This document shows, piece after piece, positions 1 to 7,786 of a DNA stretch of 19,698 bases. The stretch lies in assembly GCA_049363815.1 (NCBI GenBank), contig JBMQEM010000136.1, forward strand, positions 1-19,698, in the 5' to 3' direction. The notes under the pieces are model-generated. The model worked only from the letters and a program-made list of their open reading frames with translations, did no database searches and was not told where the DNA came from. Origin of the DNA: JADKIH01 sp049363815. Lineage in GTDB: Bacteria > Bacteroidota > Bacteroidia > AKYH767-A > 2013-40CM-41-45. Numbering within the stretch: position 1 is the stretch's first letter; every line of letters begins with the position of its first letter. The translations under genes and the position numbers were made by a program.

Positions 1-1078
1 AATGATCTTTATCCAGCACTTTCTGTGCATGCTTCAGATCAAAATTATCGTTGGTCAGTTCATTCCATGGAAGGTCCAGCAACAATTCAAGATAATTCAG
101 GATGACTGAATATTCTGCTGCAGCAGGATTCATCCTCGACAAACGATCTGATTCTTTTTTGAAAGTTTCTTCAACAGCTTTACTCCACTTCTTTGTCTTA
201 GCACGTTCTTTTAACTCTGCAACTTCACGATCGGGAGAATTTCCACCGAGCTCTTCCTGAATCGTACGCAATTGTTGATTCAAGAAATATTCTCGTTGTT
301 GTTTATCAATGTCTGTACGAACCTTGCTTTGAATCTGATTTTTCAATTCAAGCATCTGAAGTTCTTTACTCAGATATTCTAAAACACGATTTGCTCTTTC
401 TTTGTGATCAGCGATCTCAAGCAGTTCCTGTTTTTTAGAAACATCGAGATTCATATTTGAACAAATGAAATTGATCAGGAATGAATGACTCTCAATATTT
501 CTTATTGCAAAGCCAGCATCTGAAGGAATATTTGGTGAGTGCTGAATGATCTGCAAAGCAAGATCTTTCAATGAACCTACAATTGCCATGAATTCTTTAT
601 CGGCTGTATTCGCAGATTTTTCCGGAAACGGAACGATCTTACAACGGATGTAAGGTTCTGTCTGAACACATTCATCCAGTTTAAAACGACGCTTACCCTG
701 AATGATAATAGTTGTATTGCCATCAGGCATGCGAAGCATTTTAATAACCTGCGCAACAGTTCCAAATTGATTCAGGTCTGGAAAAGATGGATCTTCAATC
801 GCCTGATCTTTTTGCGCAACAACACCGATGATCTTATCACCTTTGTAGGCATCCTTTATCAGATTGATCGATTTATCCCTTCCGACAGTTATCGGTATGA
901 CAACACCCGGAAATAAAACTGTATTTCTCAGCGGGAGAATAGATAAAATTTCGGGTATATCCTGTTTATTCATCTGGTCCTCGTCTTCCTGTGAAAGAAG
1001 AGGGATGAATTCTGTATCATCATCAATGATATTAGCTAAATGTAGCGGAGTCAAATTATTTGAATTTTCTGAAAACAT
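1..1078 (-). CDS. lon: ATP-dependent Lon protease, N-terminal part (cut by window edge)
   Basis: Reading the minus strand from the ATG at 1078 gives an uninterrupted frame of about 359 codons that runs off the window start. After an acidic N-terminal stretch of about 40 residues comes the LON substrate-binding domain, recognisable from the segments ILPLRNTVLFPGVVIPI and GTVAQVIKMLRMPDG. A helical region with QREYFLNQQLRTIQEELGG follows, the classical Lon linker before the AAA+ module. The ATPase (Walker A/B) and Ser-Lys protease domains would lie beyond base 1 and cannot be seen. Lon is a cytoplasmic ATP-dependent protease that degrades misfolded and regulatory proteins. No earlier in-frame ATG occurs before an upstream stop, so this start is well supported. 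The gene diverges from the aminotransferase operon. Identification is firm; completeness is unknown. Confidence 0.95.
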   Translation of the reverse strand, partial: MFSENSNNLTPLHLANIIDDDTEFIPLLSQEDEDQMNKQDIPEILSILPLRNTVLFPGVVIPITVGRDKSINLIKDAYKGDKIIGVVAQKDQAIEDPSFPDLNQFGTVAQVIKMLRMPDGNTTIIIQGKRRFKLDECVQTEPYIRCKIVPFPEKSANTADKEFMAIVGSLKDLALQIIQHSPNIPSDAGFAIRNIESHSFLINFICSNMNLDVSKKQELLEIADHKERANRVLEYLSKELQMLELKNQIQSKVRTDIDKQQREYFLNQQLRTIQEELGGNSPDREVAELKERAKTKKWSKAVEETFKKESDRLSRMNPAAAEYSVILNYLELLLDLPWNELTNDNFDLKHAQKVLDKDH

Positions 1079-1083
1079 ATTTA

Positions 1084-1091
1084 CGAATATA
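1084..1091 (-). promoter_or_regulatory. Possible -7 element of lon promoter
   Basis: On the minus strand TATATTCG lies just before the lon ATG and resembles the Bacteroidota -7 consensus TAnnTTTG, with C in place of one T. A T-rich stretch sits about 20 bases further upstream, but there is no clear TTG box. This is a weak match based on sequence only. Confidence 0.3.
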
Positions 1092-1275
1092 GTGAACGAC
1101 AATGTGACAGAAAAATCTATTCTGAAACGAATGTCTGAGTGGATTCGAAAGGGTCGAAATCCATGCCAATGGCGGTTTCCTGCCAAAAATCAGTCTTAAA
1201 AACTGCCAAATCCATGTGGTTAAGTTAGATCCCTGTTTATCACGCCTTTATAATAGTCCCGAAGATTATTCAAAC

Positions 1276-1306
1276 TTGGCTATTCTCAGGGAATCCCGTA
1301 GGTTTG
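1276..1306 (+). promoter_or_regulatory. Bacteroidota-type promoter of the aminotransferase operon
   Basis: TTG at 1276-1278 is followed after 20 bases by TAGGTTTG at 1299-1306, matching the Bacteroidota sigma-A pattern (TTG, 17-23 bases, TAnnTTTG). Transcription would start a few bases before the ATG at 1318, leaving a very short leader. The promoter lies inside the in-frame extension that begins at 1216, so it argues that this extension is not translated. Confidence 0.65.
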
Positions 1307-1317
1307 CAGCCTCAAAT

Positions 1318-2517
1318 ATGGAACAACAAGCCCTATCCCACCGCGTGTTATCATTGTCTGAAAGTCAGACAATTGGCATGTCGAAATTAAGTCGAGAACT
1401 ATCATCAAAAGGAGTAGATGTTATTAACCTGTCTCTAGGCGAACCGGATTTTGTAACACCTGCACACATCCGTACCGCTGCCAAAAAGGCTATTGATGAT
1501 GGCTTCACTTTCTATCCGCCAATCGCAGGTTTTGCGGAATTACGGAAAGCAGTATCAGAAAAATTCAAGAGAGAAAATAATCTTGATTATAAACCAGATC
1601 AGGTCATCGTTTCAACAGGTGCAAAACAAAGTATTGCAAATGTTGTATTGAGTGTCATTGATGAAGGAGATGAAGTAATTATTCCAATGCCATATTGGGT
1701 CAGTTACATTGAGATCGTAAAACTTGCCGGTGGAAAAACTGTATCGGTCAATACAACGATCAAAGATGATTTCAAAATGACACCGGCGCAACTGGAAGCA
1801 GCAATTACTCCGAAGACAAAGATGTTCATCTTCTCTTCGCCATGCAATCCGACCGGAACTGTCTATACAAAAGATGAACTGAAAGCGCTTGCAGATGTTC
1901 TTGTAAAGCATCCGCGCATCATAATTATGTCGGATGAGATCTATGAGCATATCAATTTTCAGGGCGGACATCAGAGTATTGCTCAATTTGATTTTATAAA
2001 AGATCAGGTTGTAATTGTGAATGGTGTTTCTAAAGGTTATGCAATGACAGGCTGGCGTATCGGATACATTGGTGCACCGAAATATATTGCTGAAGCTTGT
2101 GATAAAATGCAAGGGCAGTTTACATCTGCTGCAAGTTCGATCGCACAAAAAGCTGCTGAAGCGGCATTGACAGAATCAAATGCACCGACACTTGAAATGC
2201 AGGCAGCATTTTTACGCAGAAGAAATCTTGTTTTGGGATTAATGAAAGACATTCCAGGATGGATCATCAATGAACCGAAAGGTGCTTTCTATGTTTTCCC
2301 TGACATCAGTTATTATTTCGGAAAGAAAGATGGCGAGTCAGTGATTAAGAATTCAACAGATCTTTGCATGTACTTATTGCATAAAGGACATGTGAGTCTG
2401 GTAACCGGCGAAGCCTTTGGCGCACCGAATTGTCTGCGTTTCTCTTACGCTGCTTCAGACGAAAAACTGATTGAAGCAATAAAAAGGATCAAGGCCGCTC
2501 TTGCGAATTTAAAGTAA
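1318..2517 (+). CDS. PLP-dependent aminotransferase, class I/II (aspartate aminotransferase type)
   Basis: This 399-residue fold-type I aminotransferase transfers an amino group between an amino acid (probably aspartate or a related one) and a 2-oxo acid in the cytoplasm. Visible motifs are SLGEPDF near the N-terminus, PMPYWVSY (aromatic stacking on the cofactor), SSPCNPTG, SDEIYE (Asp pairing with the pyridine nitrogen), SKGYAMTGWR with the PLP-binding Lys239, and NCLRFSY with the substrate-carboxylate Arg374. The length matches the subgroup I family at about 400 residues. The frame is open back to 1216, but the extra 34 residues match nothing I recognise and contain the promoter, so I take ATG 1318. 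It is the first gene of a plus-strand operon, 21 bases before the heptose kinase. The exact substrate cannot be read from sequence; the gene is often annotated aspC. Confidence 0.93.
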   Translation: MEQQALSHRVLSLSESQTIGMSKLSRELSSKGVDVINLSLGEPDFVTPAHIRTAAKKAIDDGFTFYPPIAGFAELRKAVSEKFKRENNLDYKPDQVIVSTGAKQSIANVVLSVIDEGDEVIIPMPYWVSYIEIVKLAGGKTVSVNTTIKDDFKMTPAQLEAAITPKTKMFIFSSPCNPTGTVYTKDELKALADVLVKHPRIIIMSDEIYEHINFQGGHQSIAQFDFIKDQVVIVNGVSKGYAMTGWRIGYIGAPKYIAEACDKMQGQFTSAASSIAQKAAEAALTESNAPTLEMQAAFLRRRNLVLGLMKDIPGWIINEPKGAFYVFPDISYYFGKKDGESVIKNSTDLCMYLLHKGHVSLVTGEAFGAPNCLRFSYAASDEKLIEAIKRIKAALANLK

Positions 2518-2538
2518 TTCAACTAAATATTAATTGCA

Positions 2539-3537
2539 GTGAAGACCAAATCCCTCAATGAGTTATTTTCCGCGTTTGAAAAGTTGAACGTAATGGTTAT
2601 CGGCGATGTTATGCTTGATAATTATTTATGGGGAAAGGTTGAACGGATATCTCCTGAAGCACCTGTGCCGATCGCAAGTATTCAGAAAAAGGAAAGTCGA
2701 TTGGGAGGTGCGGCAAACGTTGCGATCAACCTGAAAGCCCTTGGTGCAACACCAATTTTGTGTTCAGTGATTGGCAATGATATGAATGGCAGATCATTTA
2801 TTGAACTGGTGAAACAAATTGACCTGAGTGCTGATGGGATTTTTCAGAGTACGGAAAGGATCACCACAGTTAAAACACGTATCATTGGGAACAATCATCA
2901 GATGCTGCGTGTTGATGAAGAACAAGAGGAAGATCTGACGCCAAGTGACCGCAAGCAACTATTGAACAGAATTACAACCATCATTTCAAAGAAAAAGATC
3001 GATGTGATCATTTTTGAAGATTATGACAAGGGTGTAATTGGTAAATCGCTGATAGAATCGGTTGTGAAACTTGCACGTCAGAAAGGCATTCCTGTCGCTG
3101 TTGATCCCAAGAAAAAGAATTTCAATTATTATAAGAATGTCACGCTTTTCAAACCGAATCTGAAAGAACTTCGTGAAGGGATGAAACTTGACCTTGACAA
3201 GAATAATTTAGCAGACATCAGCAAAGCGGTAAACAAACTTTGCAATGACAATAAAATTGGAACGGCATTGATCACATTATCTGAAAAAGGTATTTTCTAT
3301 GTCGATGACAAAGAAGAAAAATTGCTTCCGGCCCACATCAGAACTATTGCAGATGTTTCCGGTGCCGGTGATACTGTGATCAGTGTAGCTGCTTTATGCC
3401 TGGCTTTGGATACGGACACAGAAACAATGGCAACACTGGCAAATTTAGCCGGTGGTTTGGTGTGCGAAAAAGTCGGAGTTGTTCCGATAGAAAAGCAACA
3501 ATTGTTTGAAGAAGCGAAAAGATTGAAACTGAAATGA
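2539..3537 (+). CDS. hldE: D-glycero-beta-D-manno-heptose-7-phosphate kinase (PfkB family)
   Basis: This is a 332-residue PfkB/ribokinase-fold sugar kinase starting at GTG 2539. Its N-terminus (IGDVMLDNYLWGKVERISPE, then VPIA and RLGGAANVAINLKALGA) is characteristic of the kinase half of HldE/RfaE. This enzyme phosphorylates heptose 7-phosphate at C1 on the way to ADP-heptose for the LPS inner core. DVSGAGDTVIS near residues 272-282 is the PfkB signature with anion hole and catalytic base Asp278. The protein stops after the kinase, so the nucleotidylyltransferase half found fused in E. coli HldE is absent and must be encoded elsewhere if the pathway is complete. HldA or rfaE1 would be equally fair names. 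Its stop overlaps the start of menG by four bases (ATGA), which indicates translational coupling. A related sugar-kinase specificity is possible but less likely. Confidence 0.88.
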   Translation: MKTKSLNELFSAFEKLNVMVIGDVMLDNYLWGKVERISPEAPVPIASIQKKESRLGGAANVAINLKALGATPILCSVIGNDMNGRSFIELVKQIDLSADGIFQSTERITTVKTRIIGNNHQMLRVDEEQEEDLTPSDRKQLLNRITTIISKKKIDVIIFEDYDKGVIGKSLIESVVKLARQKGIPVAVDPKKKNFNYYKNVTLFKPNLKELREGMKLDLDKNNLADISKAVNKLCNDNKIGTALITLSEKGIFYVDDKEEKLLPAHIRTIADVSGAGDTVISVAALCLALDTDTETMATLANLAGGLVCEKVGVVPIEKQQLFEEAKRLKLK

Positions 3538-4265
3538 GTTTAGAAAAAATAACTCCTTATAAGGATTCGAAGCAGGAGAAAAAGACGCAGATAGCAAAGA
3601 TGTTTAACAACATCGCCTGGAGATACGATTTTCTGAATCATTTTTTATCGTTTGGAACAGACAGATACTGGCGACGGAAAGCCATTAATTTATTAAGAGA
3701 ATCGAATCCAAAATTAATTCTGGACATTGCAACCGGAACCGGAGACCTGGCCTTAGAGGCTATTAAACTGAATCCTGATAAGATCTATGGCATAGATATT
3801 TCGGTAGATATGCTGGCAATCGGGCGGGAAAAGATCAAAAAGCGGAATCTGGGCAATAAAATAGAATTGCTGGAAGGAGATTCAGAGGCAATGATCTTTG
3901 AAGACAATAAATTCGATGCTGTGACCGTTTCCTTTGGGGTCAGAAATTTTCAGAATCTGGAAAAAGGATTGAGTGAAATTTACAGGGTGCTAAAACCGGG
4001 AGGGACTGCGATGATCCTGGAATTTTCGCAACCAACCAATAAGGTAATCCGTACATTATACACCTTCTATTCATCCAAAATTACTCCGAAGATCGGCAAG
4101 GCAATTTCAAAAGATGAAGCAGCATATGCTTATCTTCACGAATCAGTAAATGCATTTCCTTACGGAATAAAGTTTAATTCTATAATGAATAAAGTTGGAT
4201 TCAAGGACACAAAATTTACTCCACTCACATTTGGTGTGGCAACCATTTATCTGGCTAAAAAATAA
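3534..4265 (+). CDS. menG: Demethylmenaquinone methyltransferase (UbiE/MenG)
   Basis: This 243-residue class I SAM-dependent methyltransferase performs the last step of menaquinone synthesis: C-methylation of the naphthoquinone ring of demethylmenaquinone. The family-specific N-terminal region FNNIAWRYDFLNHFLSFG is at residues 24-41. Motif I, LDIATGTGDLALEA (63-76), binds SAM. YGIDIS is at 85-90, and VSFGVRNFQNLEKGL with YRVLKPGG (132-157) and ILEFSQP (161-167) are UbiE signatures. The start overlaps the stop of the upstream kinase gene and the stop is eight bases from the following porT-like gene, so all are likely cotranscribed. Bacteroidota normally use menaquinone rather than ubiquinone, hence menG rather than ubiE. 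Confidence 0.95.
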   Translation: MSLEKITPYKDSKQEKKTQIAKMFNNIAWRYDFLNHFLSFGTDRYWRRKAINLLRESNPKLILDIATGTGDLALEAIKLNPDKIYGIDISVDMLAIGREKIKKRNLGNKIELLEGDSEAMIFEDNKFDAVTVSFGVRNFQNLEKGLSEIYRVLKPGGTAMILEFSQPTNKVIRTLYTFYSSKITPKIGKAISKDEAAYAYLHESVNAFPYGIKFNSIMNKVGFKDTKFTPLTFGVATIYLAKK

Positions 4266-4273
4266 TAACACGT

Positions 4274-4984
4274 TTGAAATTTAATCTGAAATATCTTCTT
4301 CTCCTGTTGTGCACCTTGCCTTTTAATATAAAAGCGCAAATGCATAGCCAGCCTATCAATTTACCGAAGTACGATTATCAGAAAATGCATTTTGGGTTTG
4401 CACTCGGCTTTAACTCTGCCGATTTTGTTGTAAAGAAAGTCGGGAATTTCAATTTGCTTGATTCCGTTTACAGTATTGAATCAAGTTCGTCAATCGGATT
4501 GAATCTTACCATCCTTGCAAATTTAAGGATCGGCAACTATTTCGATTTACGTTTTCTCCCTACCCTTTCATTTGCACAGAGAAATCTGGATTATAATTTG
4601 TTGTATAACGACAGCACACCACTTGCTAAAACGAAAAAAGTAGAATCAACCTATCTTGAATTTCCGCTGGAGTTAAAATACAAGTCGAAACGGGTAAACA
4701 ATTATAGGGCTTATGTACTGGCAGGGTTTAAATACGGAATTGATATGGTATCTCAGGCTAAGGTAAAAGCAGAAGATCCTGATGTCATCAAGCTTTCCCG
4801 ACAGGATTATGGCTATGAGATCGGTGTTGGTTTTGATTTTTACATGACGTATTTTAAATTTTCCCCTGAGATAAAGATGTATACCGGACTTAAAAACCTT
4901 ATCGTTCCAGAAAACACAATTTTCTCAAGTCCTATTGAGGCTTTGTATTCGAAGACATTTACGGTTTCGTTTACGTTTGAATAG
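4274..4984 (+). CDS. porT: PorT-family outer-membrane beta-barrel protein
   Basis: This is a 236-residue secreted protein with a signal peptide of about 21 residues (KFNLKYLLLLLCTLPFNIKAQ). Alternating beta strands follow, with a final strand FTVSFTFE ending in an aromatic-acidic tail, as expected of an outer-membrane beta barrel. Size, strand pattern and position directly after menG fit PorT, a T9SS-associated outer-membrane protein often found next to ubiE/menG in Bacteroidota. The assignment to PorT rather than another small porin-like (OMP_b-brl) protein rests partly on this gene order. I use the TTG at 4274 because it is eight bases after menG and keeps the signal peptide; the first in-frame ATG would remove it. 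It is the last gene of the operon that starts at 1318. The two large T9SS cargo proteins further right make a T9SS role plausible. Confidence 0.78.
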   Translation: MKFNLKYLLLLLCTLPFNIKAQMHSQPINLPKYDYQKMHFGFALGFNSADFVVKKVGNFNLLDSVYSIESSSSIGLNLTILANLRIGNYFDLRFLPTLSFAQRNLDYNLLYNDSTPLAKTKKVESTYLEFPLELKYKSKRVNNYRAYVLAGFKYGIDMVSQAKVKAEDPDVIKLSRQDYGYEIGVGFDFYMTYFKFSPEIKMYTGLKNLIVPENTIFSSPIEALYSKTFTVSFTFE

Positions 4985-5136
4985 GCATTCTCAATCAAAA
5001 ATAAAACACAGAGAAGAAAGAGAATACAAAACACTTAGAACACAAGTTCACAATAAGAACACGGAAAAATTTGCGCTCAGGGTGTAAAATAAATTCAAAT
5101 CGAATCAAAGAGCATTAAAATCTACTAATAAAAAAG

Positions 5137-5177
5137 TCTGCGCTAAAATCTGCGAGTTCTGCGAGATCTGCGGGAAA
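5137..5177 (+). repeat. TCTGCG nonamer repeat element, copy 1 (direct)
   Basis: The segment has four TCTGCG hexamers; the last three form a tandem TCTGCGNNN nonamer ending in a GGGAAA tail. It matches the reverse complement of the right arm of the hairpin at 6910-7007 except for one inserted T. The preceding intergenic stretch (about 5000-5085) is purine-rich, with ACACAGAG and GAACACGGA words that look like remnants of other Bacteroidota intergenic repeats. I see no gene in 4985-5204. Confidence 0.8.
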
Positions 5178-5204
5178 TAAAAACAAGTCTACAAGAATCA
5201 AATA

Positions 5205-6800
5205 ATGCATAAGCAACTAGAGCTGGTCCTTCTTCCGGAAGAGGCAGCAGATCAAAGCAAACAGTTGCAGCAGGCGTCACAACTTTTGAATGTGACACAA
5301 GACCGAATCAAAGAGATTCGACTGCTGAAAAGATCGATTGATGCCAGAGGGCGGACAGTAAAGATCCGTTTGATGGTTGAGGTTTATATCGACGAAATTC
5401 CAGAGAAAAAAACTGATACTGCATCTGCTTTTAATTTTAAACGGGAAGTTTCTTCAGCGAAAGAAGTTTTTATAATAGGTTTTGGTCCTGCGGGTATGTT
5501 CGCTGCTTTGAAACTGATTGAAGCAGGTGTAAAACCTGTGATCATTGAACGCGGCAAAGAAGTGCGGCAACGCCGACGCGATCTTGCACTCATCAATCGT
5601 GAAGGGATTGTAGATGGTGATTCCAATTATTGTTTTGGTGAAGGCGGTGCTGGAACGTACAGCGATGGGAAATTGTACACACGATCAAATAAGCGTGGTG
5701 ACATCAACCGCATTCTGAATATCCTCGTTGAACATGGCGCAGATCCTGAGATTCGCATCGATGCTCATCCGCATATCGGAACAAACAAGTTACCGCATCT
5801 TGTTGAAGCTATCCGCAACACTATACTTTCTGCAGGTGGAGAGATCTTATTTGAAACACGACTGGAAGATATTGTACTGAAAGAAAATAATGTCAAAGCT
5901 CTGATCTTACGAAATCTGAAATCAAATGAAAGCACAGAAAGAAGTTGCGACAAAGTAATTCTTGCAACGGGACATTCTGCAAGAGATATTTACGAATTAC
6001 TTGAAAGAAGAAAAATAAAAATTGATGCAAAGCCATTTGCATTGGGCGTACGTATAGAACATCCACAGGAAATAATTGACAAAGTTCAGTATCACTGCGA
6101 TGTAAGAAGTAATTTTTTACCGCCGGCCTCCTACTCGCTTACACATCAGTTTGACAAACGTGGAGTTTATTCTTTTTGCATGTGTCCAGGTGGAATTATT
6201 GCTCCGGCAGCAACTGCACCGAATGAAATTGTTGTCAATGGCTGGTCACCATCAAAGAGAAACAATCCTTTCGCCAATTCAGGAATGGTTGTCAGCATAG
6301 AGCCAAAAGATTACGAGCGTTTTGCTGCATCGGGAAATCTGGCAGCACTTCGTTACCAACAGGAAGTTGAACAAAGGGCATATAAAATAGGCGGCGGAAA
6401 TCTAAAAGCTCCGGCGCAACGATTGATCGATTTTGTGAATGAAAAAGTCTCCGGTAGTCTGCCTGAAAACTCTTATCATCCGGGAACTACTTCTGTTGAT
6501 CTCACTGAGGTTTTACCTTCAGTTGTTTCTGCAGCTTTGAAAGATGCCATGAAAGCCTTTGGTAAAAAAATGAAACCGTATTTTACGAATGAAGCAATTC
6601 TTGTTGCAACCGAATCCAGAACATCATCACCCGTACGCATTCCGCGCGATCCGGAAACATTGCAGCATCCGGAGATCATTGGATTATTTCCATGTGGTGA
6701 AGGTGCGGGATATGCGGGGGGAATAGTTTCTGCGGCAATGGATGGGGAAAGTTGTGCGATGGCATCAGTTGGCAAAACAAATGTGATAAGTGATAAGTGA
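5205..6800 (+). CDS. FAD-dependent dehydrogenase, COG2509 type
   Basis: This 531-residue flavoprotein has an N-terminal alpha/beta segment (1-85) and then a Rossmann FAD/NAD(P)-binding motif, IIGFGPAGMFAALKLIEAG (90-108), with GxGxxG at 92-97 and the acidic end of strand 2 at IIER. SNYCFGEGGAGTYSDGKLYTR and CMCPGG are conserved motifs of the COG2509 group. A C-terminal FAD-contact region, GLFPCGEGAGYAGGI, lies near residue 500. The family's substrate is not established, so only a cytoplasmic oxidoreductase role is claimed. The final residues VISDK and the TGA stop are encoded by a heptamer repeat array. Copies of a TCTGCG repeat lie on both sides of the gene. It faces the rRNA methyltransferase gene, with the hairpin at 6910-7007 between them. 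Confidence 0.9.
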   Translation: MHKQLELVLLPEEAADQSKQLQQASQLLNVTQDRIKEIRLLKRSIDARGRTVKIRLMVEVYIDEIPEKKTDTASAFNFKREVSSAKEVFIIGFGPAGMFAALKLIEAGVKPVIIERGKEVRQRRRDLALINREGIVDGDSNYCFGEGGAGTYSDGKLYTRSNKRGDINRILNILVEHGADPEIRIDAHPHIGTNKLPHLVEAIRNTILSAGGEILFETRLEDIVLKENNVKALILRNLKSNESTERSCDKVILATGHSARDIYELLERRKIKIDAKPFALGVRIEHPQEIIDKVQYHCDVRSNFLPPASYSLTHQFDKRGVYSFCMCPGGIIAPAATAPNEIVVNGWSPSKRNNPFANSGMVVSIEPKDYERFAASGNLAALRYQQEVEQRAYKIGGGNLKAPAQRLIDFVNEKVSGSLPENSYHPGTTSVDLTEVLPSVVSAALKDAMKAFGKKMKPYFTNEAILVATESRTSSPVRIPRDPETLQHPEIIGLFPCGEGAGYAGGIVSAAMDGESCAMASVGKTNVISDK

Positions 6801-6873
6801 AAAGTGAAAAGTGATAAGTGATAAGTGATAAGTGATAAGTGAAAAGTGAAAAGTGAAAAGTGAAAAGTGAAAA
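6783..6873 (+). repeat. Heptamer tandem array GTGA(T/A)AA, 13 copies
   Basis: There are thirteen uninterrupted 7-base units in the order two GTGATAA, two GTGAAAA, four GTGATAA, five GTGAAAA. The array overlaps the 3' end of the upstream gene: the first units encode its last residues, and its stop codon TGA (6798-6800) lies in unit 3. Read on the minus strand the units contain no stop and give an open frame of Phe/Ser/Leu/Thr/Tyr/His-rich nonsense, which should not be annotated as a protein. Confidence 0.95.
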
Positions 6874-6909
6874 AACTTTGAGTAAAGTACTTTTCTTATA
6901 AAAACTATT

Positions 6910-7007
6910 TCTGCGCAAAATCTGCGGGATCTGCGTGATCTGCGGGAGAAAAAACATACAGAAATTTTTTCCCGCAGATCTCGCAGAACTCGCAGATTTT
7001 GCGCAGA
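6910..7007. repeat. Long imperfect inverted repeat of TCTGCG nonamers, between convergent genes
   Basis: The left arm (6910-6947) and right arm (6970-7007) are reverse complements of about 38 bases with about three mismatches, extended by A/T runs on either side of a short loop near 6951-6964. Each arm carries four TCTGCG words. The structure could form a long cruciform or RNA hairpin. On the plus strand it is followed by eight T's (7007-7014), so it can serve as an intrinsic terminator for the gene ending at 6800 and perhaps for the convergent gene too. Confidence 0.85.
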
Positions 7008-7026
7008 TTTTTTTTATTGCTTAAAC

Positions 7027-7785
7027 TTAAACCTTCCGGAATTGCGCTGCCACTATCCCCGCCGCAACAGCCACATTCAATGAATCCGGCAAGCCATTCT
7101 TAGCATTTGAAAAAAGAGGGATAGTAAGGGCTTTGGTAATATACTTCTCTACTTCTAATGAAATTCCGTTCGATTCATTTCCCAAAACAATAAATCCGGA
7201 AGGAGAAAGTTCAGCAGTGAAAATGTTTTCGCCTTCCATAAGAGTACCATACACCGGCAATTTATTTTGTGCAAGATTATCTCTGAAAAGTTCTGTCAGT
7301 TCTGTATAGACAACTTTCAAATGAAAAAGAGAACCCATTGAGCTTTGCACTACCTTCGGATTAAAGCAATCGACAGAATCGTTTGAACAAATTATTTCAT
7401 CAATTCCAAACCAATCAGCGATCCGGCAAAGAGCTCCGAAATTTCCGGGATCTTTTATTCCATCCAGTACCAATTTTAATCCGGAAGACATATTCACTTC
7501 AACATCTGTCGGCGGCATTTCTACTACCGCTAACACAGGTGATGCTGTTGTAAGTGCTGTGATCTTAGACATTTCGTCTTCAGTACAAACTTCACAATTT
7601 ATTTCACCAGATAAACGGTTTCGGTTAATGTATTCCGGAGTTGCAAAAATGGTGAGCACTTTCCATCCGCTCAGTAAAAGATCTGCTACAATTTTTTCTC
7701 CTTCAACGATAAAGACATTTTCGAGATTTCGGAATTTTTTATGATGAAGGGCTGTGACTTCTTTTATGCGGTTCTTAGAGAGCAT
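7027..7785 (-). CDS. SPOUT (SpoU/TrmH) family RNA 2'-O-ribose methyltransferase
   Basis: This is a 252-residue TrmH-type enzyme, expected to methylate a ribose 2'-OH in rRNA or tRNA using SAM. An N-terminal substrate-binding domain with FIVEGEKIVADLL (25-37) precedes the knotted catalytic domain. Motif 1 is DPGNFGALCRIADWFG (112-127), motif 2 is VLGNESNGIS (200-209), and motif 3 is IPLFSNAKNGLPDSLNVAVA (222-241). In motif 1, FNPKVVQSSMGS (141-152) is also typical. Asn115 and Arg121 correspond to the catalytic/RNA-binding Asn and Arg of the family. The ATG is one base after the stop of the metallophosphoesterase gene, so the two are probably translated from one message. RlmB or TrmH specificity cannot be told from sequence alone. 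Confidence 0.93.
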   Translation of the reverse strand: MLSKNRIKEVTALHHKKFRNLENVFIVEGEKIVADLLLSGWKVLTIFATPEYINRNRLSGEINCEVCTEDEMSKITALTTASPVLAVVEMPPTDVEVNMSSGLKLVLDGIKDPGNFGALCRIADWFGIDEIICSNDSVDCFNPKVVQSSMGSLFHLKVVYTELTELFRDNLAQNKLPVYGTLMEGENIFTAELSPSGFIVLGNESNGISLEVEKYITKALTIPLFSNAKNGLPDSLNVAVAAGIVAAQFRKV

Positions 7786-7786
7786 T

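Noticed and set aside
1128..1163. tRNA-like words GTCTGAGTGG and GGGTCGAAATCC upstream of lon
   Set aside because: The D-arm-like and T-arm-like words lie directly beside each other, with no room for an anticodon arm and no acceptor stem, so there is no tRNA.
864..1199. Plus-strand 111-residue ORF opposite lon
   Set aside because: It is antisense to the well-supported Lon N-terminal domain, with no family resemblance.
6676..6957. Minus-strand 93-residue ORF rich in Phe, Leu, Ser, Thr, His and Tyr
   Set aside because: It is the antisense reading of the stop-free heptamer array and the 3' end of the dehydrogenase gene; its composition follows the repeat.
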